From Pseudonocardia autotrophica (lineage in GTDB: Bacteria; Actinomycetota; Actinomycetes; Mycobacteriales; Pseudonocardiaceae), in NCBI RefSeq assembly GCF_003945385.1, contig NZ_AP018920.1, positions 682,001-746,000 on the forward strand: a stretch of 64,000 nucleotides of DNA, in the 5' to 3' direction. The translations under genes were made by a program, and so were the position numbers. The notes beneath the pieces are model-generated. The model made no database searches. It was not told the origin of the DNA and was given only the letters and a program-made list of their open reading frames with translations. Shown here one piece after another: positions 40,529 to 49,285 of this stretch; position 1 is the stretch's first letter; the number at the start of each line of letters is the position of its first letter.

Positions 40529-41044
40529 ATGTCCTGGTGGGACAGCTACCGAGCCGTCTACGGCGCGGAGCTGCGGGCTGCCGCACGCGAGTACGTCGAC
40601 CACGGCTGGCCCCTCGTGCCGGGGCCGGGAGCTGAGGTGCTGCTCGCCACCGGCGAGTCCCTCGACGTCATCGAGGTGCCCGCCGAGGTCGGTCGCAGGG
40701 TCTGCAGCACGCTGCGGGAGGCCGGCGAGGTCGTGCCCGTCGCCGCGACGCCGCAGGGCACCTGGTGGTTCCCGATGACTCCGCGGCACGCGTTGCCCGC
40801 CGAGCTCAGCCTGCACACCGACGTCGTGCTGCACACCGACGGCATCGGCGTGGTCGCCCCGCCGACCGAGCGGCCGGACGGCTGGGTCCAGTGGCGCGTC
40901 GCACCGGCCAGGGTCGGGTACCGGGTGCCCGACGCGGCCGTCATCGTCGACGCGGTCGTCGACGCGATCCGCTCGCCCGGCACGGCCGGCGCCGATCCGG
41001 TGGTGCAGACCCCGGCGACCGGGGTCGCCGCTCTGCGGCGCTGA
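40529..41044 (+). CDS. Stand-alone primase-polymerase N-terminal domain protein
   Basis: A 171-residue protein beginning MSWWDSYRAVYGAELRAAAR. The pattern AAREYVDHGWPLVPGPGAE, a LLATGESLDVIEVP strand pair and WWFPMTPRHALPAELSLHTD resemble the bifunctional DNA primase/polymerase N-terminal domain that usually heads larger mobile-element proteins. Here no helicase or primase C-terminus follows, and the clear metal-binding acidic triad is not obvious. Short versions of this domain are widespread in actinomycete chromosomes, with unknown function. AAGGAAG lies before the ATG. Confidence 0.72.
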   Translation: MSWWDSYRAVYGAELRAAAREYVDHGWPLVPGPGAEVLLATGESLDVIEVPAEVGRRVCSTLREAGEVVPVAATPQGTWWFPMTPRHALPAELSLHTDVVLHTDGIGVVAPPTERPDGWVQWRVAPARVGYRVPDAAVIVDAVVDAIRSPGTAGADPVVQTPATGVAALRR

Positions 41045-41371
41045 CCGCACCCCGCGCGGCCCGGCCTGATCACCCGCCGGCCCGCGCACCCGGTGCGCCG
41101 TCCGCCCGGACTCCTCCCGCGCTCGCCCGAGATCACTCAGGGCGCCGGGATCGGCCGGACGGTGCGCACCGGTAGCGGCGCCCGGGGGAGCACTTCTCCC
41201 TCGCGCGCGGCGCTCACACAGCGAGCGCCGCCGAGCTGCCGCTCCACCGGTCTCGGCCGGGTCCGGCGGGACAGCCCCCGGGCCCGGCCGGCCTCACCCC
41301 CGGGTATCCCCGGAGATCGCCCCCGACGTACCCCGAGTCCGGCTGCCGGTGCCGCGGGGCACTATGGAGAT
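41045..41371. other. Intergenic region, nothing recognisable
   Basis: A Pro/Arg-coding-looking, very GC-rich stretch of 327 bases before the DUF445 gene. It is open in one plus-strand frame but without a plausible start or family match; I see no RNA structure of note. Confidence 0.4.
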
Positions 41372-42718
41372 GTGCAGACCTCGAGCGCGCCGGAGCGCCC
41401 CGCCCCCGCTCCGAACCCGCAGCGGGACCGGAACGTCGGCTCGGTGCCCTCGGCGCCGCTCGGCGGCTTCGGGCCCGGTGACGAGCAGAAGCGGCGTGAT
41501 CTCCGCCGGATGAAGGCCGTCGCGACCGGGTTCCTGGTCGGGGCCACGATCGTCTTCTTCATCGCCAAGTACCTGGAGTCCGTTCAGGGGCTGCCGTGGG
41601 CGGCCTACGTGCGGGCGAGCGCCGAGGCGGGCATGGTCGGCGCGCTGGCCGACTGGTTCGCGGTCACGGCGCTGTTCCGGCATCCGCTGCGGATCCCGAT
41701 CCCGCACACCGCGATCATCCCGCGCAAGAAGGACATGATCGGTGACAGCCTCGGCGACTTCGTCGGCGAGAACTTCCTCTCCGAGGCGGTCGTCCGCGAC
41801 AAGCTGGAGCGGATCGGCGTCAGCGAGCAGGTGGGGCTCTGGATCGGGGAGCAGCGCAACGCCGATCGCGTCACCACGGAGCTGGTGACGGCCGCCCGCG
41901 CCCTGGTGACCGTGCTGCGCGACGAGGACGTGCAGAACGTCATCGAGACGGTCGCCGTCCGCAAGCTGATGGAGATCCCGGTCGGCCCGCCGCTGGGCAA
42001 GGCGCTCGAGGGCGTCCTCGCCGACGGTGCGCACCGCCGGCTGGTCGATCTCGTCTGCGACCGGGCCTACGACTGGGTCGCCGACAACCAGGAGATGGTG
42101 CTGCGGGTCGTGCACGAGCGGGCACCGTCGTGGACCCCCCGGTTCGTCGACGACATGGTCGCCGACAAGCTCTTTGCCGAGATCCGCGGCTACGCCTGGG
42201 GGGTCAAGACCGATCCGGAGCACCCGCTGCGGCACGCGGTGGACCGCTACCTCGCCGAGTTCGCGCGCGACCTGCAGAACGACCCCGCCACGATGGACCG
42301 GGCCGAGCAGGTCAAACGTCAGGTGGTGGAGCACCCCGAGGTGCAGCACTTCATCGGGCGGGCCTGGACGGTCGTGAAGGGCATGGTGCTCGACGCCGCC
42401 GACGACCCGTCCAACGAGCTGCGGCTGCGGGTGCGCGACGGTCTGATGGCGTTCGGCCGGCGGCTGGGCCGCGATCCCGAGCTGAGCGGCAAGCTGGACG
42501 GCTGGATGGCCGACGCCGCCTGCTACGTCGTCCGGCACTACCGGTCCCAGATCACCACGCTGATCACCGAGACGGTCGCGAAGTGGGACGCGGAGGAGAC
42601 CTCCCGCAAGATCGAGCTCCAGGTGGGCCGTGACCTGCAGTGGATCCGGATCAACGGCACCGTCGTCGGTGCGCTGGCGGGGCTGGTGATCCACACCGTC
42701 GGTGAGCTCATGTTCTGA
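41372..42718 (+). CDS. DUF445 family membrane-anchored protein
   Basis: A 448-residue protein of the DUF445 (YjiN-like) family. After a Pro-rich head (to about residue 40) there is a membrane segment AVATGFLVGATIVFFIAKYL, then the diagnostic block ASAEAGMVGALADWFAVTAL followed by FRHPLRIPIPHTAIIPRKKD. The long middle is alpha-helical, and a second membrane segment (VVGALAGLVIHTVGELMF) ends the protein, so both ends are in the membrane and the helical body lies on one side. The role is unknown; members are linked to envelope integrity. GTG at 41372 is the likely start. Confidence 0.88.
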   Translation: MQTSSAPERPAPAPNPQRDRNVGSVPSAPLGGFGPGDEQKRRDLRRMKAVATGFLVGATIVFFIAKYLESVQGLPWAAYVRASAEAGMVGALADWFAVTALFRHPLRIPIPHTAIIPRKKDMIGDSLGDFVGENFLSEAVVRDKLERIGVSEQVGLWIGEQRNADRVTTELVTAARALVTVLRDEDVQNVIETVAVRKLMEIPVGPPLGKALEGVLADGAHRRLVDLVCDRAYDWVADNQEMVLRVVHERAPSWTPRFVDDMVADKLFAEIRGYAWGVKTDPEHPLRHAVDRYLAEFARDLQNDPATMDRAEQVKRQVVEHPEVQHFIGRAWTVVKGMVLDAADDPSNELRLRVRDGLMAFGRRLGRDPELSGKLDGWMADAACYVVRHYRSQITTLITETVAKWDAEETSRKIELQVGRDLQWIRINGTVVGALAGLVIHTVGELMF

Positions 42719-42783
42719 GTCACACCGGCGTCATCCTGTTGCCATCGGGTGGTCACGAACGTGGCGCACGCCACGCGACCTGC

Positions 42784-42825
42784 GCTAGCACTCTGCTTGC
42801 AAGAGCTAGCACTGGCGCGTAGCGT
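42784..42825 (+). promoter_or_regulatory. Promoter with direct repeats upstream of the XRE-hbhA operon
   Basis: GCTAGCACT occurs at 42784 and 42805, exactly 21 bases apart. The second copy lies between a -35 (TTGCAA, 42797) and a -10 (TAGCGT, 42820) separated by 17 bases. Two helical turns between the repeats fits binding of a dimeric regulator, plausibly the XRE protein itself. Confidence 0.68.
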
Positions 42826-42862
42826 CGGTGCCGGCAACGAGGAGAGATCGGAGGTGGGGCTG

Positions 42863-43399
42863 ATGTCCACCAGACCGGATCCCGCAACGGGATCGGCCGG
42901 TGAGTCCAAGCCCTCCGCCGAGCCGTCCGAGCGCGTCGGTCAGGCCGTCGAACACGTCGGCCAGGTCGTCGGCCAGGCCCAGCAGGTGGTCGGGCACGCG
43001 GTGGAGGACATCGGGTCCTACATCCGCGCCCAGCGCGAGGCCGCACAGGTCTCGATGCGCCAGCTGGCCCGCACGGCGGGGGTGAGCAACCCCTACCTGA
43101 GCCAGGTCGAGCGTGGACTGCGCAAGCCGTCCGCGGAGATCCTGCAGCAGCTCGCGAAGGGCCTGCGGATCTCGGCCGAGGCGCTGTACGTGCGTGCCGG
43201 GATCCTCGAGGAGAGGCCCGCCGGCAAGGTCACCGACGCGGTGCTCACCGATCCGACCCTCACCGAGCGGCAGAAACGAGTGCTGCTCGACGTCTACGAG
43301 TCGTTCCGCAGGGAGAACGGTCTCACCGGCAGCGCCGCCGGCAGCACTACCGACAGCGCTGACAGCACTGCCGCCACACCGACAGAGACGAGGAAGTGA
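42863..43399 (+). CDS. XRE-family regulator upstream of hbhA
   Basis: A 178-residue protein. The helix-turn-helix QVSMRQLARTAGVSNPYLSQ, then VERGLRKPSAEILQQLAKGL and RISAEALYVRAGIL is central. The first 45 residues form a Val/Gln/His-rich amphipathic helix (VGQAVEHVGQVVGQAQQVVG) and the tail is Ser/Thr-rich. In Mycobacterium tuberculosis the gene before hbhA (Rv0474) is the same kind of regulator, so this is a conserved locus. The GGAGG before the ATG is strong. The stop overlaps an upstream alternative start of hbhA. Confidence 0.92.
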   Translation: MSTRPDPATGSAGESKPSAEPSERVGQAVEHVGQVVGQAQQVVGHAVEDIGSYIRAQREAAQVSMRQLARTAGVSNPYLSQVERGLRKPSAEILQQLAKGLRISAEALYVRAGILEERPAGKVTDAVLTDPTLTERQKRVLLDVYESFRRENGLTGSAAGSTTDSADSTAATPTETRK

Positions 43400-43404
43400 T
43401 CACC

Positions 43405-44133
43405 ATGGCCGTGAACCTCCCGACCAGTGCCGACGTGAAGAAGCTGCGCGAGCAGACCGCGGAGCAGGCCGAGGTAGTCCGTACCCCGCTGCTCGCCGTG
43501 CTCGGCGCGGGTGACTACGCCTACACCACCGTGACCAAGGCCGTCGCCGACGTCCGGTCCACCGCGACCAAGCGGGCCGAGGAGGTCCAGGGGCGCGTGC
43601 AGGAGCTGCCCGAGGAGATCAAGGAGCTGCGCGGCAAGCTCAGCTCCGAGAACCTGCGCAAGCAGGTCGAGGAGTTCCGCGCGCAGGCCGAGGACGTCTA
43701 CGTCGGGTTCGCCCAGCGCGGCGAGAAGGCCTGGGGCAAGATCCGCAAGCAGCCGCAGGTCAAGCAGGCCTTCGCGACCGTCGAGGACCTGACCGAGAAG
43801 TTCGACGCCCGGGTCGACGAGTTCGTGGACGACACCCACGACGCCGCCGAGAAGGCGCTGGACACCGTGACCACGCAGACCCGTTCGGTCGGCGAGAAGG
43901 TCGCGCGGCGCACCCAGACCGTCGCCGGTCAGGCCGCCGAGGCCGTCACCGAGGCGTCCAAGGATGCCGCGGAGGCGATCGAGGAGGCCGGTGACGAGGT
44001 CGCCGGCAGCACCCGGTCCACCGCCCGCAAGGCCGCGGCGAAGACCGACCCGAAGACGAACACCGGTGCGAGCACCGCGGCGGCCCGCAAGCCGGCCACC
44101 CGGCGCAGCACCACCGGCACCACCAAGAAGTGA
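43405..44133 (+). CDS. hbhA: HbhA-like heparin-binding haemagglutinin homologue
   Basis: A 242-residue, almost wholly helical protein. VKKLREQTAEQAEVVRTPLL and AVLGAGDYAYTTVTKAV open the HbhA family domain; a long coiled coil follows (TATKRAEEVQGRVQELPEEI). The last 45 residues are Lys/Ala/Pro/Thr-rich (KAAAKTDPKTNTGASTAAAR), the counterpart of the methylated lysine-rich heparin-binding tail of mycobacterial HbhA. There is no signal peptide, as in the mycobacterial protein. In a saprophyte it more likely binds membranes or lipid bodies than host cells. ATG at 43405 with GAGGAAG upstream is preferred over GTG at 43396. Confidence 0.88.
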   Translation: MAVNLPTSADVKKLREQTAEQAEVVRTPLLAVLGAGDYAYTTVTKAVADVRSTATKRAEEVQGRVQELPEEIKELRGKLSSENLRKQVEEFRAQAEDVYVGFAQRGEKAWGKIRKQPQVKQAFATVEDLTEKFDARVDEFVDDTHDAAEKALDTVTTQTRSVGEKVARRTQTVAGQAAEAVTEASKDAAEAIEEAGDEVAGSTRSTARKAAAKTDPKTNTGASTAAARKPATRRSTTGTTKK

Positions 44134-44237
44134 CACCCGCCGGGCGGTACGCCCGGTGTGCAGTACCGACCGCCCCCGCCGGCCTCCCGCCGGCGGGGCG
44201 GTCCGCTGTCCGGGCCCGGACAGCCGTCGGTGCAGCC

Positions 44238-44279
44238 CACGCCCCGCCCACGCCCCGCCCACGCCCCGCCCGCGCCCCG
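44238..44279. repeat. Short GC tandem repeat
   Basis: CCACGCCCCGC repeats three to four times with an 11-bp period between hbhA and the DUF2516 gene. No coding role is seen. Confidence 0.7.
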
Positions 44280-44344
44280 TCCGACGAGGCAGCCGATGGC
44301 GGAGCCCGCGTGACCGGGGACCGGGCTGCCCGTACTCTGGCCGC

Positions 44345-44653
44345 GTGGAACTGCTGTACGTCCTCGACCAGTGGATCATCTTCGCCCTGAAGATCGCTGC
44401 ACTCCCGGTGGGCGGATACGCACTCCTGCACGCCGTGCGCCAGCGCGCCGACGCCTTCACCGCTGCCGGGAAGCTCACCAAGAACGCCTGGCTCGGCATC
44501 ACCGGCGTCGGGCTGTTCCTGCTGATCATCACCCCCGGCCCGATGTACGGCGGCGCGATGTTCTGGCTGGCGGCGATGGTGGCGGTGCTCGTCTACATCG
44601 TCGACGTCAAGCCCGCGGTGGTCGAGGTGCAGGGTGGCGGCCCACGCTGGTGA
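44345..44653 (+). CDS. DUF2516 family membrane protein
   Basis: A 102-residue protein with three hydrophobic segments: LLYVLDQWIIFALKIAALPV, AWLGITGVGLFLLIITPG and MFWLAAMVAVLVYIVDV. It matches the small DUF2516 family, whose mycobacterial member (Rv0476) also follows hbhA. Start GTG at 44345, no strong ribosome site. Function unknown; the conserved gene order suggests a shared envelope role with HbhA. Confidence 0.85.
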   Translation: MELLYVLDQWIIFALKIAALPVGGYALLHAVRQRADAFTAAGKLTKNAWLGITGVGLFLLIITPGPMYGGAMFWLAAMVAVLVYIVDVKPAVVEVQGGGPRW

Positions 44654-44716
44654 GCCGTCCCGTTCGCCGTGAGCGGACAGCGGATTGACTGCAACGGTGT
44701 AAGCGTTGGCAGGGTC

Positions 44717-47047
44717 ATGAGTGATGTGCTGACCCTCCCCGTCCTCCCTCTCGACGACGCGGTCGTGCTGCCCGGCATGGTTGTGCCGGTTCGTCTCGAC
44801 GCCCCCGACACCCGTGCCGCGGTGGACGCGGCGAGCGCCGGCGAGCAGGAGAACGACGACGGGAGACGCGTGCTCGTCGTCCCCCGGATCGACGGTCGCT
44901 ACGGCTCGGTCGGCGTCGTCTCCGTGCTCGAGCAGATCGGCAGGCTCCCCAACGGTGAGCAGGCCGCCGTCGTCCGTGGTGAGCGCCGTGCCCGGATCGG
45001 CAGCGGGGTCGGTGGCCCCGGCGCCGCACTGTGGGTGGAGGCGGAGCCGCTGACCGAGGCCGAGCCGACCGGGCGCACCCACGAGCTGGCCAAGGAGTAC
45101 AAGGCGCTGGTCGTCGGGATCCTGCAGCAGCGGGGTGCCTGGCAGGTCATCGACTCGGTGCAGCAGACCTCCGATCCCGGCCTGCTGGCGGACCTGGCCG
45201 GCTGGGCGTCCTGGCTGGACGTCGCGCACAAGGCCGAGCTGCTCGCCGAGACCGACGTGACGGCGCGCCTGGAGAAGCTCCTGGAGTGGACCAAGGAGCA
45301 CGTCGCCGAGCAGGAGGTCTCGGAGAAGATCTCGAACGACGTCCGCGAGGGCATGGAGCGCCAGCAGCGCGAGTTCCTGCTGCGCCAGCAGCTCGCCGCG
45401 ATCCGCAAGGAGCTCGGCGAGGGCGACCCGGACGCCGCCGACGACGACTACCGCGCCAAGATCGAGGCCGCCGACCTGCCGGAGAACGTCCGCAAGGCCG
45501 CGCTGACCGAGGTCGGCAAGATGGAGCGGGCCTCCGACCAGAGCCCCGAGTCCGGATGGATCCGGACCTGGCTCGACACCGTCCTCGACATCCCCTGGAC
45601 CACCACCACCCTGGACTCCGACGATCTCGTCGAGTCCCGCCGGATCCTGGACGCCGACCACGCCGGCCTCGACGACGTCAAGGAGCGGCTGATCGAGTTC
45701 CTGGCCGTCCGGTCCCGGCGCACCCGCAAGGGGCTGGACACCGTCGGCGGACGCGGCTCCGGTGCTGTGCTGTCCCTGGTCGGTCCGCCCGGTGTCGGCA
45801 AGACGTCGCTGGGGGAGTCGGTGGCCCGTTCGCTGGGCCGCAAGTTCGTCCGGGTCGCGCTCGGCGGCGTCCGGGACGAGGCGGAGATCCGCGGGCACCG
45901 GCGCACCTACGTCGGCGCGCTGCCGGGCCGCATCGTGCGGGCCATCCGGGAGGCCGGGTCGATGAATCCGGTCGTGCTGCTCGACGAGATCGACAAGGTC
46001 GGCTCGGACTTCCGCGGGGACCCCACCGCGGCGTTGCTGGAGGTGCTGGACCCGGCGCAGAACCACACGTTCCGGGACCACTACCTGGAGGTCGATCTCG
46101 ATCTGTCGAACGTGCTCTTCCTGGCCACCGCCAACGACGTCTCGGCGATCCCCGGCCCGCTCGCCGACCGGATGGAGGTCGTGACGCTCGACGGCTACAC
46201 CGAGCCGGAGAAGGTCGCGATCGCCCGTGACCACCTGCTCCCGCGGCAGATCACCTCCGCCGGGCTGGAGCCGGCCGACGTCGAGTTCACCGACGTCGCG
46301 CTGTCGATGATCGCCGCCGAGTACACCCGGGAGGCCGGTGTCCGTCAGCTCGAGCGCGGGCTGGCGAAGGTGCTCCGCAAGGTCGCCGTGGAGCTGGACG
46401 CCGGGACCGACGCCCCCGTGACGGTCGACGCGAACTCGCTCGTCGGCTATCTCGGACGCCCGAAGTTCACGCCGGAGACGGCGGAGCGGACCTCGGTCCC
46501 CGGGGTCGCGACCGGACTGGCCGTCACCGGTGCCGGTGGGGACGTGCTGTTCATCGAGGCCACCGCGATGGACGGCGAGCCGGGCCTGCAGATCACCGGG
46601 CAGCTCGGCGAGGTGATGACCGAGTCCGTCTCGATCGCGCTGTCCTACCTGCGGTCGAAGGGGCTCGCCGGGGACCTCGCGCAGCGCAAGCTGCACGTGC
46701 ACGTCCCGGCCGGCGCGGTCCCGAAGGACGGGCCGAGCGCGGGCGTCACGATGACGACGGCGCTCGCGTCGCTCGCGTCCGGACGCCCGGTGCGGTCCAG
46801 CGTGGGGATGACCGGCGAGGTCACCCTGCAGGGGAAGGTGCTGCCGATCGGCGGGGTGAAGCAGAAGCTGCTCGCCGCGCACCGGGCCGGACTGACCGAC
46901 GTGATCATCCCGAAGCGCAACGAGCCCGACCTGGACGACGTGCCGGAGTCGGTGCGCAGCGAGCTGCGGGTGCACCCGGTCGCCGACGTCGCCGAGGTCC
47001 TGGAGATCGCGCTGGAGCCGGTGGCCGTGGAGCAGCACGCCGCCTGA
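44717..47047 (+). CDS. lon: ATP-dependent Lon protease
   Basis: A 776-residue complete Lon. The N-terminal substrate-binding domain begins [20 protein letters not shown]; the coiled coil is [20 protein letters not shown]; Walker A is GPPGVGKTS; Walker B lies in [11 protein letters not shown]. The protease domain carries the catalytic Ser in [11 protein letters not shown] and the Lys in [14 protein letters not shown]. It degrades misfolded and regulatory proteins in the cytoplasm. ATG at 44717 is chosen by the family start; the upstream GTG at 44669 is unlikely. Confidence 0.97.
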   Translation: MSDVLTLPVLPLDDAVVLPGMVVPVRLDAPDTRAAVDAASAGEQENDDGRRVLVVPRIDGRYGSVGVVSVLEQIGRLPNGEQAAVVRGERRARIGSGVGGPGAALWVEAEPLTEAEPTGRTHELAKEYKALVVGILQQRGAWQVIDSVQQTSDPGLLADLAGWASWLDVAHKAELLAETDVTARLEKLLEWTKEHVAEQEVSEKISNDVREGMERQQREFLLRQQLAAIRKELGEGDPDAADDDYRAKIEAADLPENVRKAALTEVGKMERASDQSPESGWIRTWLDTVLDIPWTTTTLDSDDLVESRRILDADHAGLDDVKERLIEFLAVRSRRTRKGLDTVGGRGSGAVLSLVGPPGVGKTSLGESVARSLGRKFVRVALGGVRDEAEIRGHRRTYVGALPGRIVRAIREAGSMNPVVLLDEIDKVGSDFRGDPTAALLEVLDPAQNHTFRDHYLEVDLDLSNVLFLATANDVSAIPGPLADRMEVVTLDGYTEPEKVAIARDHLLPRQITSAGLEPADVEFTDVALSMIAAEYTREAGVRQLERGLAKVLRKVAVELDAGTDAPVTVDANSLVGYLGRPKFTPETAERTSVPGVATGLAVTGAGGDVLFIEATAMDGEPGLQITGQLGEVMTESVSIALSYLRSKGLAGDLAQRKLHVHVPAGAVPKDGPSAGVTMTTALASLASGRPVRSSVGMTGEVTLQGKVLPIGGVKQKLLAAHRAGLTDVIIPKRNEPDLDDVPESVRSELRVHPVADVAEVLEIALEPVAVEQHAA

Positions 47048-47171
47048 GCCCACCCGAGCCGCCCGTCCCGCATCCCCGGATGCGGGGCGGGCGCTCGTGT
47101 GTCCGGAACCCTGACGACGGGCTGCGCCGCAACGGCTACCGTGATCGACGCCGGACCGAGGGAGGATCGTC

Positions 47172-47636
47172 ATGAAGCTGGCGGAGGCGCTGGCGCTGCG
47201 GGCCGATGCCCGGCACCGGGTGGAGCAGCTGCGGTCGCGGATCACCGCGAACGCCCGCTACCAGGAGGGCGAGGAGCCGGCGGAGGACGCCACGGTGCTG
47301 CTCACCGAGGCCGACACCGTGCTCGACGAGCTGGAGGTCTGGATCCGGCGGATCAACCGGACCAACGCGGCCACCCCGCTCGGCGCGCACGGCACCCTGA
47401 CCGACGCGCTCGCCCGGCGCGACGTGCTGCGGCTGCGGCACTCGGTGCTGGCCGCCGCCGCGGACGCCGCGGCGGGCAGTGGTGGTGGGTACCGGCAGCT
47501 GCGCTCCGAGCTCCGCACGCTGTCGGCGCTGCCGGTGGCCGAGCTGCGTACCCGCGCCGACGACGTCGCGCGGGAGATCCGGGAGCTCGACACCGCGGTG
47601 CAGCAGGCCAACTGGACCGTCGAGCTGCTGGACTGA
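47172..47636 (+). CDS. DIP1984 family protein
   Basis: A 154-residue helical protein starting MKLAEALALRADARHRVEQL. RSRITANARYQEGEEPAEDA and IRRINRTNAATPL are the family's recurring blocks. The family (once called septicolysin-like) has coiled-coil character and no known biochemical role. It is monocistronic, with GAGGATC ahead of the ATG. Confidence 0.85.
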   Translation: MKLAEALALRADARHRVEQLRSRITANARYQEGEEPAEDATVLLTEADTVLDELEVWIRRINRTNAATPLGAHGTLTDALARRDVLRLRHSVLAAAADAAAGSGGGYRQLRSELRTLSALPVAELRTRADDVAREIRELDTAVQQANWTVELLD

Positions 47637-47887
47637 GGAACCGGGCGGGAGGGGAGCAGGTACCCGGAGCGGAGGGCGGGCACGAACCCGAGGGCCGGCG
47701 GGTGAATTCCGGCCCACTGCACGGCGCGTGGCGGGCAACGCTGGTGGTTCGACTCCACCGTCTCACCGTTTTCGCCCCGCATCGTGACAGGTGAACGCGC
47801 ATTCACACCGCGCACCACCACGTGCCGACTCCGCCCCGGGGAGGGTGGGCTCGGGGAGCCCCTCCCGTCACCGGGGCGGCCGGGCGG

Positions 47888-48766
47888 TCAGTGGAAGACG
47901 ACCGTCCGGTTGCCCTGGACCAGCACCCGGTCCTCCAGATGCCAGCGCAGGCCCCTGGCCAGCACCAATCGCTCGATGTCCCGGCCCCGGCGCACCATGT
48001 CGGCGGCGGTGTCGGCGTGGTCGACCCGGGTGACGTCCTGCTCGATGATCGGGCCGGCGTCGAGATCCGCGGTGGCGTAGTGGCAGGTCGCCCCGATCAG
48101 CTTCACCCCGCGCCGGTGCGCCTGGTGGTAGGGCCGGGCCCCGGCGAACGACGGCAGGAAGCTGTGGTGGATGTTGATCGCCCGCCCGGCCCACGCCTCG
48201 CACAGGTGCGCGGGCAATATCTGCATGAAACGGGCCAGCACGATGGCGTCCGGGTCGTCGGCGTCGACCAGCTTGCGGATCTCCTCGAACGCGGTGACCT
48301 TGCCCTGCTCGCGGAGCGGGTCGCCGGCGGCGGGGAACGGCACGTGATGGAACGGCACCCCGTGCGCGGTCACGATGGGCTCCAGCGAGGCGTGGTTGCC
48401 GATCACCCGGGTGATCTCCACCGGCAGCTCACCGGTCCACACGCGTCCGAGCAGGTCGTGCAGGCAGTGCTGGTCGCGGGTCACCAGCAGCACGGCCCGC
48501 TTGCGCGTCCCGGTGTCGGAGATCCGGTGCTCCCCGCCGAGCTCGGCGGCGACCGGGGCGAACAGCGAGCGGAGCTCGTCGACGTCGCACGGGACCGACG
48601 CCGCGTCGACGACCTGGCGGGTGGAGAACACCCCGGCCTCGGCCTCGGCGTGGTAGGCCGCCTCGGTGATGGACGCACCCAGGTCGGCCAGGAACGACGC
48701 GATCCGCGCGACGATGCCGGTCCGGTCCGGGCAGGACAGCGTGATGACGTAGCGGCGGTCGGACAT
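47888..48766 (-). CDS. purU: Formyltetrahydrofolate deformylase
   Basis: A 292-residue enzyme that hydrolyses 10-formyl-THF to formate and THF, balancing one-carbon pools. The N-terminal ACT domain is RYVITLSCPDRTGIVARIAS. The formyltransferase-fold catalytic domain has the His/Asn motif INIHHSFLPSFAGARPYHQA and the Asp in ATADLDAGPIIEQDV. The start overlaps the stop of the DUF2505 gene by one base (TGATG), so the two are coupled. Confidence 0.95.
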   Translation of the reverse strand: MSDRRYVITLSCPDRTGIVARIASFLADLGASITEAAYHAEAEAGVFSTRQVVDAASVPCDVDELRSLFAPVAAELGGEHRISDTGTRKRAVLLVTRDQHCLHDLLGRVWTGELPVEITRVIGNHASLEPIVTAHGVPFHHVPFPAAGDPLREQGKVTAFEEIRKLVDADDPDAIVLARFMQILPAHLCEAWAGRAINIHHSFLPSFAGARPYHQAHRRGVKLIGATCHYATADLDAGPIIEQDVTRVDHADTAADMVRRGRDIERLVLARGLRWHLEDRVLVQGNRTVVFH

Positions 48767-49263
48767 CAGGAGATCTGCCCCAGGGTGAACTCGGTCTCGG
48801 CGGCGAGCAGCTTCTCGATCTGCCCGGCCACGGCCTCCTCGATCCGGGACCCGAGCAGCGGCACCCGCACGGTGACCTCGGCCCGGATCATCACCTCGGA
48901 GCCGCCGTCCACGTCGACGATCCGCATCACCGACCGGGCCGTCGCCGGCGTCCCGACGACCTCGACCGAGCCGGTGCCGTCGTAGTGCCCGGCCCCGCCG
49001 GCCCGCCAGTGCTCGGTGCGGTTGATCTTCAGGTCGCCGCCGGGGATGAACGAGGTGACCACCGACGGCAGGTCCGCCGCGGCGATGCCGTGCCGCAGCG
49101 TGTACCGGACGCCGCCCGGCTCGGTCTCGTAGGCGGTGACCGCGGCGCCCGGCCCGCCGAGATGCTTGAGCTGCTGCTCCAGCAGGTCACGGTCCACCAT
49201 CGCGGCGTAGACCTTCTCCGCCGGGTGTGCGGAGGTGGCGCGGTAGTCGAGCGAGCGCGGCAT
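48766..49263 (-). CDS. DUF2505 family protein (SRPBCC-like)
   Basis: A 165-residue protein of the DUF2505 family. The start MPRSLDYRATSAHPAEKVYA and the C-terminal helix RIEEAVAGQIEKLLAAETEF resemble START/SRPBCC lipid-binding folds. Function unknown. It shares a base with the start of purU and is divergent from murB with only 22 bases between the starts. Confidence 0.87.
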   Translation of the reverse strand: MPRSLDYRATSAHPAEKVYAAMVDRDLLEQQLKHLGGPGAAVTAYETEPGGVRYTLRHGIAAADLPSVVTSFIPGGDLKINRTEHWRAGGAGHYDGTGSVEVVGTPATARSVMRIVDVDGGSEVMIRAEVTVRVPLLGSRIEEAVAGQIEKLLAAETEFTLGQIS

Positions 49264-49285
49264 GCGCGCAGGTTACCGTTGACCC

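Noticed and set aside
42784..42813. CIRCE (HrcA) operator before the XRE gene
   Set aside because: The left half resembles TAGCACTC, but the right half repeats in direct orientation and not inverted, so it does not form the CIRCE palindrome.
47640..47790. A T-arm-like stretch (GGTGG TTCGACT CCACC) suggesting a tRNA, perhaps tRNA-Sec
   Set aside because: No matching acceptor half or anticodon arm lies at the right distance upstream; only the T-arm pattern is present.
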